From NCBI RefSeq assembly GCF_051106095.1, contig NC_135786.1, positions 19,671,501 to 19,735,500 of the forward strand: a DNA stretch of 64,000 nt, in the 5' to 3' direction. The notes beneath the pieces are model-generated. The model did no database searches. It had not been told where the DNA came from and was given only the letters and a program-made list of their open reading frames with translations. Below, in pieces: positions 1-10,788 of the stretch. The translations under genes and the position numbers were made by a program. Each line of letters starts with the position of its first letter. The stretch's first letter is position 1. The DNA comes from Pogona vitticeps (Eukaryota; Chordata; Lepidosauria; Squamata; Agamidae).

Positions 1-180
1 GGTATTTGCCTGCTTGCGGAAGGGCAGTAAAGATGGGGCCAGCCTGGCCTCCCATGGGAGGGAGTTCTAAAGTCTGGGAACAGCAACAGAAAAAGCCCTT
101 TCTTGTCTACCCAACAAATGGATATATATGCTTGAGACATGCTGCCCTGAGGTTTCCTCCTGAGAAGAGAAGCATAGAAT
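1..180 (-). mobile_element. L2-type LINE 3' coding fragment
   Basis: Read on the minus strand this gives the C-terminal signature ERAFSVAVPRLWNS followed by FRKQANT, typical of the end of ORF2 in L2/CR1-group non-LTR retrotransposons. The same family recurs at 10230-10660, 30499-31010 and 39735-39850. The piece is cut by the window edge and lacks the reverse transcriptase core. L2 rather than CR1 is inferred from the related tail at 30.6 kb. Confidence 0.7.
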
Positions 181-182
181 CA

Positions 183-275
183 TTGGTATTTAAGATGCTG
201 CAAGATGCTTTGATGGGTTTTGTTGTTGTTGTTTTGTTGTTGCCACAGACCAACACAGCTAGCCCTCTATTTACA
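183..275 (+). repeat. Penelope-like repeat tail fragment
   Basis: The text runs from a gatgctgcaagatgcttt segment through GTTGTTGTTGTT to gccacagaccaacacagcta. This matches my recollection of the end of a widespread reptile repeat whose upstream part carries a CTGAAGA-hairpin-GAAAGC block. A minus-strand piece of the same family lies at 33755-33965. Assignment to Penelope-like elements is inference. Confidence 0.4.
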
Positions 276-730
276 ATCAAGATTAATTATTTGAAAATTA
301 GCCTGTAATATTTTGTAACAACTTGAGATGCATTCCTTATTGTCAGATTTCATAGAGGATAGATATGCCAATGGCAATTAGCTCTGATAACTAAATAAAG
401 CTTCCATGCTTCAGGAGTCGACACACCTCTGTGTGCCCAAAATGGGAAAGAAGTAGCAAGAGGGAAGCAATTTCTTTTCTACAACGGGCACGTGTTCTGA
501 AAGCCATGCAATGGCTGGCTGTTATGCTGATCTAGCACTGTAACACTCTAACATTTCAAAAAGTAAACCTTCAAATCCTTTACATCTGAATTCCGGAACA
601 TTGCCAGATTTAGATTGTTTGGGAGAGAAAAGTTCCTAAATCAGAATGCCCATTATGACATCCGCCCTCTGGGGGAATAGGGAGGGAGAAAGCATTACAG
701 CTGGGCTCTCCTCATACTGTATAGTGTCAC
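276..730. other. No recognised feature
   Basis: A+T-rich single-copy-looking DNA. I see no coding frame, RNA gene or repeat that I recognise before the LTR begins at 731. Confidence 0.5.
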
Positions 731-951
731 TGTAGTGTTTCCCTTTATTATGTCAATGGTTCATGATTGGTTATGTTAATTGTTCATGTATATTCATGTT
801 GCTGAGAGGTGGAGCTGAGATAGATGTTATAAGAGGCAGAGCCTGAGGGAGTCAGTCAGAGTCAGAGAGAGTATGAGTAGCGTGAGAGAGTGGAGAAGGA
901 GTTAGAGTGTGGAGTCTGGGAAATCTGAGAGGTGATTAGAGTTAGGAGTGT
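731..951 (+). repeat. Left LTR (partial) of the Gmr1-like element
   Basis: It aligns with 4075-4302 almost throughout, sharing the segments tcaatggttcatgattgg and tatgagtagcgtgagagagt. A TATA-like ttataagagg lies near 828 and also in the right copy. Similarity to the right LTR stops at about 951. Confidence 0.8.
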
Positions 952-1045
952 TAGGATGATTTATTCAAGGTTTTGTATTAACGCTGAACACCAGAGATGA
1001 AAATTTTGCTCTCTTACTAAAAGACAGGAGGGATTTTATTCACAG

Positions 1046-1351
1046 TTGGGAGCTAAATTGCTGCAGTGTCTTGAGAAGTGGATGGAAAGAGAGGAGATCA
1101 CTTCTCTAGAACAAATGAAGAATTTGATTGGGCTAGAACAATTTTACTCCATATTACCTGGGGAATTGCATTATTTAGTTAGGGACAAGAATCCTAAAAA
1201 TCTACTAGAAGCAGGTGAACAGGCAGATTTTATTAATGAGTACAGGAACCCAAGGTTCTCAGAGTTAAAAATTAACAGACCAAACTGGGACAACAATAAG
1301 AAATCCTTTAATAAAAATTACCTCAGCAAAACAGCAGGAAGAGAAGGCTAG
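1046..1351 (+). pseudogene. gag: Capsid (SCAN-related) fragment of the Gmr1-like element
   Basis: A 101-residue open stretch with the segments LGAKLLQCLEKWMERE, GLEQFYSILPGELHYLV and ADFINEYRNP. It lines up with LGFNLEKCLDRWLEQE, GLEQFYSLLHGELKFLV and ADFISQIRGP in the element at 47-53 kb. In vertebrates the SCAN domain is known to descend from the C-terminal capsid domain of Gmr1-like elements, and this segment corresponds to that domain. It is a fossil piece without its N-terminal half. Confidence 0.8.
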
Positions 1352-1369
1352 AGTAGTACTTCACCTAAA

Positions 1370-1552
1370 TTGCCAAAGCCTAGTCCGCCAAAGCAAATAA
1401 ACCCTGAGTCAAAGTTCATCAAATCTCCTCAGAATGAGAGAAAGAATTATAAATGTTTTAACTGCGACAAGCCAGGCCATTTACAATTCCAGTGTGTGCA
1501 AAATAAACCTAATACAGGGAAGAATGAGAAACCAAAAAAGTGTATTGTTTAA
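1370..1552 (+). pseudogene. gag: Nucleocapsid zinc knuckle fragment
   Basis: A short basic stretch with a CCHC zinc knuckle, CFNCDKPGHLQFQC, preceded by Lys/Pro-rich sequence. This is the usual nucleic-acid-binding end of a retrotransposon Gag, directly downstream of the capsid piece. It belongs to the same broken element. Confidence 0.8.
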
Positions 1553-2439
1553 AACAAGTGGAATTGGCTGAGGGAAGCAGTAACCAGAGACCTGTTTCCA
1601 TGACTACCACAGCTTCTACTGATCTTGAGGAGGAGGACATTCCTGAAGCCCCTGTAGTACATTGTTTTAACATTAGAAATGACAATACCCTTCTCAGAAA
1701 CGCTGGTGAAGAGATAGTTGTGGGAGGAAAGAAATAGATTGCTGTAAGGGACACAGGGTCTCAAATTTCTATAGTACATTCGAATCTGATAGCCTAGGAT
1801 GATATAATTCCAAACAGAACAATGACCCTAAAAGGGATTGGGAAAGAAACCGTGGTGTGAAAATGGCTGAGATTCAAATAGGCTATAGGAATTGGTCTGG
1901 AAAGTGGCAGGTAGCCATTTCAGATGAAATACCAGCAGCTTTTCTACTTAGTTGGGACTTAATAGAGCATATCAAGAGTGCTTTAGTGCTTACACACTCA
2001 AAGGGGGGGTCAAACCTCACCCTCTGCAGCTGAAATTGATACAGTATCAGAGAGAAGCCTGGAGGGAGAGGTTTCCTTGGATACCCAGCGTAATAGTGGT
2101 GCTGAAGCTGATTTCATACTACTGAAGAGTCCCAATAAAAATAATTTTGCCCAGGAGCAGAATGAAGACTTTAGCTTGGGGGGTTGCTTTGAAGCAGCCA
2201 GAACGCCCACTGCACTGTAACCTGAATGCCCTGAGAGATTTTGCAGGCATAAAGATCTTTTATATAGGGAAACGTTAGCCACCCCATACAGAGGAAAGGG
2301 GGAACCCCGAAAGCGATTAGTGATCCTTAGTAAATACAGGGAGAACACCATAAATCAAACTCACAGTAGTTTGTTTGGAGCTCACATGGGGATCACTTGA
2401 ACCAACAGAAGGGTTGCCCAGAACTTCTTTTGGCCAGGT

Positions 2440-3183
2440 ATGGGTAAACAGATTGCTTATTTTTGCAAAACTTGTGATGTCTGTCAGAGATGGGAGACAG
2501 GGCAGGACAGGACTAAAGCCAAATTATCTCATTTGCCAGTCATCTCTACCCCATTCCAAAGGCTGGGAATTGATCTGGTGGGTCCTTTACCTAAAGCCAC
2601 CAGAAGGGGAAATAAATACATACTGACCTTTATGGATTTTGCCACCAGATATCCCGAAGCAATTCCTTTACGTAACATGGAAACTGGCACGGTGGCAGAT
2701 CCCTTAATCAATTACATGAGCCGACTGGGAATTGCTAGCGAAATAGTCAGTGATTTGGGACCGTGCTTCACCTCCAAACTGATAAAAAGGTTATGGAAGG
2801 CCTGTGGGATTACCCAAATCAACTCTACACCATATCATCCTGAGACTAACGGAGTAATTGAAAAATTTAATGGCACATTAGTGCGCCTTATTAAGGCTTA
2901 TGTAGCAGAGAACCCAAATGATTGGGACTGCAAAATACAACCCTTACTATATGCCTATAGGAGCATTCTGCAGGAAAGCACTGGATTCGGTCCTTTTGAG
3001 TTGCTGCTAGGACGGGATGTGCGCGGATCTTTAGATTTGCTCCACATGAACTGGGAAGACCATAGAGAAAGTGACCCAGAGTCAGTGGTAGAATATGAGC
3101 ACAGATTGCAAAACATCCTGCAAATGTTTCTAGAGATAGCTAGAAAGAACTTAAGGGCTGCCCAGACTAAGCAGAAGACCTGA
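2440..3183 (+). pseudogene. pol (IN): Integrase fragment of the Gmr1-like element
   Basis: A 247-residue open stretch. The end of the zinc-binding HHCC domain (FCKTCDVCQRWE) is followed by an integrase catalytic core: GIDLVGPLPKATRRGN with the first acidic residue, a central Asp in SEIVSDLGPCF, and YHPETNGVIEKFNGTL with the catalytic Glu. The tail (FGPFELLLGRDVRG) fits gypsy integrases. In the Gmr1 group integrase lies before reverse transcriptase, as in Ty1/copia, and this gag-integrase layout agrees. Confidence 0.85.
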
Positions 3184-4074
3184 TATGACAAGAAAGTCCA
3201 TAAAAGAACTTTTGGGCCTGAAGATTAAGTTCTTTTACTTAGGCCAGCCAAGGGTCTCAAGGTACAATTAGCTTGGGAGGATCCTTATAAAGTAGGATTT
3301 GAACAATGCCAATTATGTGATACAGAAGGAGGAAGATGTAAGCCCTGATGGCTTAAAGAGGGATGCATCTGAAGATGTTCAGGAAGAGGAGAGGGAACTG
3401 CCTACCTTTTCCCTAGCTGAGCAGGTGAAGTCCCTGTCAAACTTAAAGCTGACGTCACTAGAAAACGACTAACAGACGACATCCTGTGGACAACCGAATG
3501 GACGATGACCGCCAGTTGATGGAAAAGGTTGCGGAGGAAGAAGCCAGTGGTTGACAGAGGGACTCCTGAGTGCCAGCAGAGGTGTGTCCATCTGAAGGAG
3601 ATGACAACATCCGGACCAGTCCACGGTGAGAGACTTGGACTTTGCAAATTTTGCCTTGCAACAGGGGCTCAGATCGTGCCTCAAAAGCCCAATGACTGAT
3701 GGGGGTGGATAACCCAAGCTGATATTGTATTATAAATGTTCTATTTGTAAATGTGATGAAAAATTGAGTTAATGATACAGATATGTAAAGAATGATTCAA
3801 GAACTTTTATTATAAACTGAAGTGGAATGTAATTCACACTTTAATTATTTATGTAAAAGTTTCATGATTGTGATTTCTATACGGTTGAAATTGTTAAACA
3901 TAAATAATAAGATAAAGTATAGTGTTGAATAGGAGTGAAATGTTTAGAGTATAAGGTATAGTAATTGTTATGTTAAATGTGTTATATGGTAAGTAAAGTT
4001 AAATGCGAGTGTGCCTGTTTGTTTAGGAGGAAAAATGTGTTTCCCCTCCCAGACATATTTAAGGGGGGGAGGTC

Positions 4075-4501
4075 TGTAGCATTCCCCTTTATTATGTCAA
4101 TGGTTCATGATTGGTTATGTTAATTGTTCATGCATATTCATGTTGCTGAGAGGCGGAGCTGAGAGAGATGTTATAAGAGGCGAAGCCTGAGAGAGTCAGT
4201 CAGTCAGAGTCAGAGTCAGAGAGTATGAGTAGCGTGAGAGAGTGGAGAAGGAGATAAAGTGTGGAGTTTGAGGAAATCTGAGAGGTGATTAGAGTTAGGA
4301 GTGTATTATCAAATAGAAGATTGAAGATTGTTGTTAATAATAAATTTACCTAAAGATGATATTCGTGAATCAATTTCTGTAATCAATAAACAAAAGTTAT
4401 ATTTAAAAGAGCCCGAAAAACCCACAACAACCATATTTAAAAAACTTTGAAGTGGGGACCTGAATCTTCATCTTCCTGAAGTAATGGTGATTTAGTGAGC
4501 A
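4075..4501 (+). repeat. Right LTR of the Gmr1-like element
   Basis: It starts TGTAGC after a purine tract. The left LTR homology runs to about 4302 and LTR-like sequence continues beyond. Ending at the CA of 4500-4501 is my best guess, because a primer-binding-site-like TGGTGGCAGCAGTG starts two bases later. A short foreign insertion with a target duplication sits at 4399-4442. Confidence 0.65.
4399..4442 (+). mobile_element. Minimal Penelope-like tail insertion with 10-bp target duplication
   Basis: A 24-bp segment (4409-4432, gagcccgaaaaacccacaac plus aacc) is flanked by perfect copies of atatttaaaa at 4399-4408 and 4433-4442. The segment is the terminal part of the repeat seen on the minus strand at 27284 and on the plus strand near 8960. 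It looks like an extremely 5'-truncated retroelement insertion into the LTR. Confidence 0.6.
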
Positions 4502-6384
4502 CCTGGTGGCAGCAGTGTAAAAGAAGGGATTGTTTGCCTTTGAGTGCTCTGAGTCTTGACGGTCAAGCAAGGGGGCACAACGGGTGAACGCCATAGTCAC
4601 CTCTCACATTCACAAAGATGAAGTAGCTATTTTTCCAAACTTTCAGAGGCACGTCAGCCAGAATCCCTTTTTAGGCTTGCAGTCCTTGGCATGCCACTCT
4701 CAAAATACTGAGCTCAGTCAGGCTTATTTCTGAGTAGTCATCTGTAGAACTGTTGTTAATAAATCTTGAAATCCACAAAACATGAATCTTCTGTGCACTT
4801 GTAGTAAACTGCAAAGACACCTACAGTACGCATGCTCAAAGTCTGAAAAATGTATTTGGTAGCTCTTAGTTCCAAAGTCAACAATCACCATATACACATC
4901 AATGTCAAGAATCCCCCTGGCAGTGACCTATGCTCAGTGAAGTATTCTGCTATTTGTGGTCCAAAACCATAAAGCTCCCAGATTCTGGATCTAGTGAAAG
5001 AAGGCCAACAGTTCAAATTAGAGGCCATTAAACATTAAATCTGATTTTTCCCCCAAGTGATATTTCCCTCCAACAAATGGAATTCCTCAGAGATACTTTT
5101 CTCTGCAACCAGACTTACCAGTTATGCTTGTGTTTACTTCCATCATGAACAAAGCATGCTAAATGCATGATACATCATTGGGAAATATCATGTGCTATGT
5201 CAGATGGCTTTTCATGGCTTGAGGGAGTATCGCTTCCAACAAAGCAGCATATGATAATCCCACACTACCAATGCTGCTGATGTCCTCATGCATCACATGA
5301 CACTGCTGCCCTTCATGAAAGTGCAGCCAGCAAATCACCCACATGACCTAGCTATTTTAAGAATGTCTGGCCCCAAGGACCCTCAGAGCCAAGGCATTCT
5401 AGGACAAAGATCTTAGTTAATGTCTACTTTATGCTCTATTACCAGGAGAGATTTGGATAGAAGTAGTTTCCTAAGGCATCCCTACTATAATGCCCTGCCA
5501 CCAAGGAGTCAGTAGAGCCAGACATTCATGAAAGAGCTCGCTCTAGAGTCTGTTGCCACCACAGCCTCTGCCTGCTCTTTCTTTTTCTTTGGTGGTGGCA
5601 TACAGGGACGCTTCCGGAGATGTCTCTGCTTCTAGTGGGGAAGGGTGGAACGAAGCACCTCCATAGCTGGACAATACAATAGTTGTGGATACCTGCCACT
5701 TCAGGACAATAGACTTCCCTGAGACGTTGGTAATAGATAGGAGGGAAGGCTAAACAGTGAATCTCCCACCCCAATGCAGTGACTTCTTCAGGGCCAATCC
5801 TGGCTTCTAAAAATATCTTGAGTGTATTATCTAGTTTGACCTCTGAACTTCATGGGGAATTATTCTGTGAAATATTAATTTCTGAAATATTAATCTGTCA
5901 AGGTTAGCTCGGTTAATCACGAACATGCAGAATGTGGCCATAAATCTCTTCACCTGCTCCATTTGCACAATGTGCAGCTGTGGATTGTGTTGTTGTTTTT
6001 CCCCATACCTTGTGCAAAGTATCCTGTACCACTTTGCTAGCCAACTCTCCGTGCATTGCAACAGGGGCCGTCTCTTGTTTACATGACAGCAAACTGGAGA
6101 TCGCAGTTAGAGCTATAGCTTTTGCCCATTTTGCCCACAGTGAACAGCACTCTCGCATCTAGACTTTTTTTAATATACAAGTCGGGTAAACAGTGGCAAA
6201 AACCCGGAGTTGTGCCAACATGTACTTAAATGTCAAAACTCTCCCTTGCCCACATTTGAAGGAACTCCCCCGACAAAAAAAAGGTACTAAGAAGTAGGTG
6301 AGTTGCTCCTATATTTCCATATGATATGTCACACCCCAAAACACCATCTCCACTGAGATCTGCTTGTTCTATGCATTCTTCCTA
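4502..6384. other. No recognised feature
   Basis: After a PBS-like string at 4504 there are about 1.9 kb without recognisable genes or repeats. Short open frames near 5.5-6.1 kb show no family motif and overlap one another on both strands. Confidence 0.45.
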
Positions 6385-6826
6385 GGCAGGGCGGTTGAAA
6401 ATACTGACCCGAGAGAGACCCAGAAGGAGAAGACTAGAAACCGGGCCTTCTCAACGGTTGCCCTTCATCTTTGGAATGAGCTCCCACCTGAAACCCACTT
6501 GGCCCCTTCACTGGGGAGCTTTAAAGCCATGAAAACATGGATTTTCAGGCAGGCTTTCCTGGAGTGTTCAACATCTTAAAGCAGTGGTGGTTTTAGCATT
6601 ACATACTACCATTTCTGCCATCTTGTTTTTAAACTCCCCTATGACTTTTTAGTTTTTATTTTGTTGCTAGTTTATGTTAGTTGACATCTCATTTTGTTTT
6701 TGATTGTTATTGTGATCACTGTTCATTATTATTGTTTATGGGGGGGGAAGTTTCATTGTAAACTGCCCAGAGTGGCCCTGGCAGCCAGATGAGGGGTATA
6801 AAAGTCCAATACAATAAGCAAATAAA
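6385..6826 (+). mobile_element. L2-type LINE 3' end
   Basis: The plus strand encodes TRNRAFSTVALHLWNELPPE and then FKAMKTWIFRQAFLE, the conserved C-terminus of L2-group ORF2. A 3' UTR ends with gtaaactgcccagagtggcc and a ggggtataaaagtccaataca tail. Most of the LINE upstream is absent, so this is an ordinary 5'-truncated copy. The same tail type occurs in the LINE at 53.9-55.97 kb and, reduced, in the SINE at 14.6 kb. Confidence 0.8.
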
Positions 6827-7132
6827 ACCTTGTTTCCTGGAACAAAAACGTTCAGAGTATGCTTATAGCCTCTTCTCGGGTTTGAGCTCTGCGCTGCAAG
6901 TCTGTGGCACACACAGACGGATTAGTTTGACTTAAGAAGGACTACATTATTCTACAAATCTCATACTCATATCTCACACAAACTGATAAAAGTCATAATG
7001 CTGTCACTCTCTAGTATACGGGCACTACTCAGCTTTTATTGCTTCTTGTTTTGCTCATTCACAGCATTACAGTATGAGGGGGGTTGAATCCTACTTAAAA
7101 GCAACTCTGTTAAGAGTCGCTAACATGTGATG
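6827..7132. other. No recognised feature
   Basis: About 300 bp between two LINE fragments; nothing recognised. Confidence 0.45.
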
Positions 7133-8262
7133 GATTATGGAGAAAGTCAGAGAGTTCTAGAAAAACATCTACTTCTGCTTCATTGACTGCGCAAAAGCCT
7201 TTGACTGTGTGGACCACAGAAAACTATGGCAAGTCCTTAAAGAACTGGGAGTGCCTGACCACCTTATCTATCTCCTGAGAAATCACTATGTGGGACAGGA
7301 AGCAAGAGTTCAAACTGGATATGGAACAATTGATTGGTTCAAAATTGGGAAAGGAGTACGACAAGGCTATATATTGTCCCCCTGCTTATTTAACGTATAT
7401 GCAGAATACATCATGCAAAAGACTGGACTGGAAGAATCCCAAAATGGAATTAAGATTGCCGGAAGAAACATCAGCAACCTCAGATATGCAGATTATACCA
7501 CTCTGATGGCAGAAAATGAGGAGGAATTAAAGAACCTCTTAATGAGGGTGAAAGAGGAGAGTGCAAAAATGGTCTGAAGCTCAACATAAAAAAAACTAAG
7601 ATCATGGCCACTGGTCCCATCACCTCCTGGCAAATAGAAGGGGAAGATATGGAGGCAGTGACAGAGTTTACTTTCTTGGGCTCCATGATCACTACAGATG
7701 GTGACAGCAGCCATGAAATTAAAAGACGCCTGCTTCTTGGGAGGAAAGTGATGACAAACCTAGATAGCATCTTAAAAAGCAGAGACATCACCTTGCCGAC
7801 AAAAGCCCGCATAGTCAAAGCTATGGTTTTTCCAGTAGCTGTGTATGGAAGTGAGAGCTGGACCATAAAGAAGGCTGACCACCGAAGAATTGATGCTTTT
7901 GAATCGTGGTGCTAGAGGAGACTCTTGAGAGTCCCCTGGACTTCAAAGAGAACAAACCTATCCATTCTAAAGGAAATCAACCCTCAGTGTTCACTGGAAG
8001 GAAAGATCCTGAAGCTGAGGCTCCAGTACTTTGGCAATCTCATGAGAAGACTTCCTGGAAAAGATCCTGATGTTGGGAAAGCATAAAGGCAAGAAGAGAA
8101 GGAGACTCCAGAGGATGAGATGGCTGGACAGTGTCATCAAAGCTACCAACATGAATTTTCCCCAGCTCCGGGAGGCAGTGGAAGACAGGAGGGCCTGGAG
8201 TGTTCTCGTCCATGGTGTCATGAAGAGTCAGACACGACTTAATGACAAAACAACAACTGTTA
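7133..8262 (+). mobile_element. Bov-B (RTE clade) LINE, 5'-truncated
   Basis: The plus strand encodes the reverse transcriptase and C-terminus of Bov-B. FCFIDCAKAFDCVDHRKLW is followed by GVRQGYILSPCLFNVYAEYI, the catalytic box LRYADYTTLMAE (usually YADD, so a key Asp is replaced), ITSWQIEGEDMEAVTEFTFLG, MVFPVAVYGSESWTIKKADH and a damaged C-terminus ending near gtcagacacgacttaatgac. The open stretches are 7209-7577 and 7604-7915, with frame breaks between and after them. Endonuclease and the N-terminal RT are absent. Bov-B is known for horizontal transfer among squamates and ruminants and supplies enzymes for Sauria SINEs. Confidence 0.92.
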
Positions 8263-8550
8263 GAGGCAAGCCATGTTAATTGGGGAGTCTTCCCTCCCCC
8301 AGCTAAAGTGAAAATCTTTGAGTTTCAAAAAGGCAGAAAGGGAAAAATAGGGGGGACTCAGATTGCCTATGACTATCCTCTTATTTTAAGAGATGGGCCA
8401 TAAATTCCAAATTCCTAGCTCAAGAAGAGCTTAAAACCAATATGCATATTTCCACCTAAGATTCTTACCTGGCCTCTACACCATCAGCCATGTGAATTTG
8501 GGACATTAAAAACAGCACATAAGTTTGGAACTGCCCACAAGAACTTGATA
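8263..8550. other. No recognised feature
   Basis: Nothing recognised between the Bov-B end and a Penelope-like hairpin block at 8558. Confidence 0.4.
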
Positions 8551-8600
8551 TACAGCCTTGAAGAAGATGATTTATTATCGAAAGCTCACTATTTGTTTTT
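8551..8600 (+). repeat. Penelope-like hairpin block (degenerate)
   Basis: It contains TTGAAGA (8558-8564), a short A+T-rich spacer and GAAAGCTC (8580-8587). This is the same box order as the better-preserved copies at 8868 and 57966. Family assignment is inference from this geometry. Confidence 0.35.
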
Positions 8601-8829
8601 CATTTGTTTTAAATTCTTAATGGTCGATTGAAGGTATCACCTGCTCTGACATTTGCCTTGTTTCCATGACCATGGAGCCTTTTCCTGATTTTTTACGTAA
8701 AAGCAAACAGTTTAATGAACATGGAGAGATAATCTGGGATGAATGATAGTCTGGACAACAGATACAAAGGTAGGTAAATGTTACGAAACTGCAACTCTGC
8801 ACCCCTACCCCACCTCATATTTTTCTTAT

Positions 8830-8970
8830 TAATATTCTGTCTCACCCACTGTTATTGCTTCTGTCTTCTGAAGATGCCAGCCACAGAGACTGGCAAAACG
8901 TTAGGAAGAAAAACCTCCAGAACACGGCCAAGCAGCCCAAAGAACCTACTACAACCATCAATTGTTATGT
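8830..8970 (+). mobile_element. Penelope-like element tail with hammerhead-like boxes
   Basis: CTGAAGA (8868-8874) is followed by a hairpin GCCAG-ccacagaga-CTGGC (8876-8894) and an AAAAC that is GAAAC in the copy at 27340. A terminal segment related to the 4409-4432 tail follows. Penelope-like retroelements are known to carry hammerhead ribozyme motifs in their terminal repeats, and CTGANGA and GAA are the invariant hammerhead boxes. One extra base before the hairpin and an unclear third stem leave ribozyme activity unproven. Confidence 0.55.
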
Positions 8971-10229
8971 TGTTCGCAAAAAATAAATAAGAACATAGCA
9001 TCCGTGTGGTTTGAGTTAGTGGTAAATGGAAATGACTTGCCATTTCAATTCTGAAAACATGCAAATATTGTTGTTGTGATGCTGTTCATGGCACCATTTC
9101 CCCACCTTCTCTTTTGTCTCCATGGTCTTTGGACTTATTTGCTCTTTTTGCAATTTATTTCAAGCATGCAGAAAAGAACCTACACAATATTGGTGATACC
9201 GCAATTGCACTACATCATATGTGATGACATCACAGAGAGAGAGAGATCATGTAGATCAATGCCGACCAACAGATTCAGCAACCAAACATCGAATGCCAAG
9301 GCAGAAGACAAACAGAGTTCAGAAACAGCATCACAATCACGCAAACATTGTGCAAAGGGCATAATTTTATAAGGTATTTATTTATTTTTGCTTTTGTGGG
9401 GTGGAGTGTATTGTCTATTTTGAGAAGCATATCAAAATGAAAGATATGGTACAACATTAAATTGAATCTGTCTGGGTTTCTCCTTTGTGCACACATTTAA
9501 CAAGCTAAGGGTTTTCATTTTCCTTCCCCCTTCACCTCCCCAAGCTCAGTTGTCTCTACAATATCAGCACGAAAGGGAAATGTCTTAGCTTCTTTCATAA
9601 CTAATGGGGTTTGCCCTGCACCAGACAAATCTTATTAAACATGGCAGGGTAGCAGTGGATGATATGCTGGGATCCAGCAAGTGGTGTTGACTGCCCTCTA
9701 ACGGCCTGCGTGTCTGTAAGTGAAGCCTGAAATCTCCAGGGGAATCCAAGCTTAGAGGCCAGAGGGTTAGAAATGCTTAGATCATTACCTCATTCCGGTG
9801 TGCCATGTATTTGTTGTGACAGAGAATTTTTATATCTAGAGCACAAATGTGAAATGCACACTGGGTTCTTGCTGTTAGCCCAGGTAGAGATAACGTATAC
9901 AACTAGTCAGGAGTGGCAAGCAAACAGCACAGAACTGAAGTTATCCTTATCAGCGAAACTCACACACAAAAAAAGTATAATAAAAAGGGAAATGCTTACT
10001 TAGGAGCATAAGTTGCTCTGTTTGCAACAAAACATTTTGCTTAACAGATGACTTGGTGACGGCTGGAAGGCCTGGAACACTATTCTACAACCACCTTGTC
10101 TATTGTGACAAAATAGCATCCACTTATCCATCAAGTCCATCTGTCTATCATTTTAGCTAAGGCAGATTTTAGGCTTTTACAGAATGTTTGGGTGGGGAGT
10201 GAGCCAATGGAGAAAAAATTGTTTGTTTG
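8971..10229. other. No recognised feature
   Basis: About 1.25 kb without a recognised gene or repeat. Short open frames at 9076 and 9773 have no motif that I know. Confidence 0.45.
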
Positions 10230-10660
10230 CTTGTTTTTACCCCACCTTTCTCCTTAAAAGGACCCAAGATGGCTTATATCATTAAATGACAATATTAAAG
10301 CTAACAGCGGCGAGTATACAAATAGTAAAAAGGGTCAAACAAATATCATACTAAAAAACATAAGCAACAGTAAAACACATTCAAAGCAGTAAGGTACAAC
10401 CATCCACTTAAAACCACCCACTCAGGCAGCCAATCATTAAAGGAAAGCTTGCTTGAAGAGAAAGGTATTTGCCTGCTTGCGGAAATACAGTAAACATGAG
10501 GCTAACCTAACTTCCTGTGGGAGGGAGTTCCAAAAACTGGGAGCAGCCACAGAGAAGGCTCTCTCTCGTTTACCCAGCAAACACACCTATCATGGTGGTG
10601 GGACCGAGAGTAAGACCCATCCAGAGATTGCCAGAGGCTCACCATTCTACCCCACATGTG
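10230..10660 (-). mobile_element. L2-type LINE 3' end
   Basis: The minus-strand counterpart of the first 180 bases of the window. The plus-strand text tttgcctgcttgcgga and ctgggagcagccacagagaa is nearly identical in both. The reverse reads as the C-terminal ERAFSVAAPSFWNSLP-like block, with 3' UTR toward 10230. It is 5'-truncated. Confidence 0.75.
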
Positions 10661-10788
10661 ATTATTATTATTACTATTCAAGGATACATATATGTGTAGT
10701 TAACATGAATGATATTGCTATTTTATTTATTTGGATTTTTTTACATTGCTTTTTAGAACATTCCGTAGCCTGAGGCAAAACAGTAGAG

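Larger units (their letters stand above)
731..4501 (+). mobile_element. Gmr1-like Ty3/gypsy LTR retrotransposon, old and broken
   Basis: The element starts with an LTR-like block at 731 (TGTAGTG), repeated at 4075 (TGTAGCATT), with a purine-rich tract (4060-4074) just before the right copy. Inside, in order, are a capsid piece, a zinc knuckle and an integrase. No reverse transcriptase is visible between integrase and the right LTR. The capsid piece is clearly related to the young element at 47-53 kb, and integrase following gag matches the Gmr1 group. The element is broken in several places, and its LTRs differ at many sites, so it is much older than the two other LTR elements here. I find no clean target duplication. 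Confidence 0.85.

Noticed and set aside
5526-6162. Cluster of overlapping short frames on both strands
   Set aside because: No domain, mutually overlapping, typical of random open frames in non-coding DNA.
7480-7866. 128-codon minus-strand gene
   Set aside because: Antisense shadow of the Bov-B reverse transcriptase.
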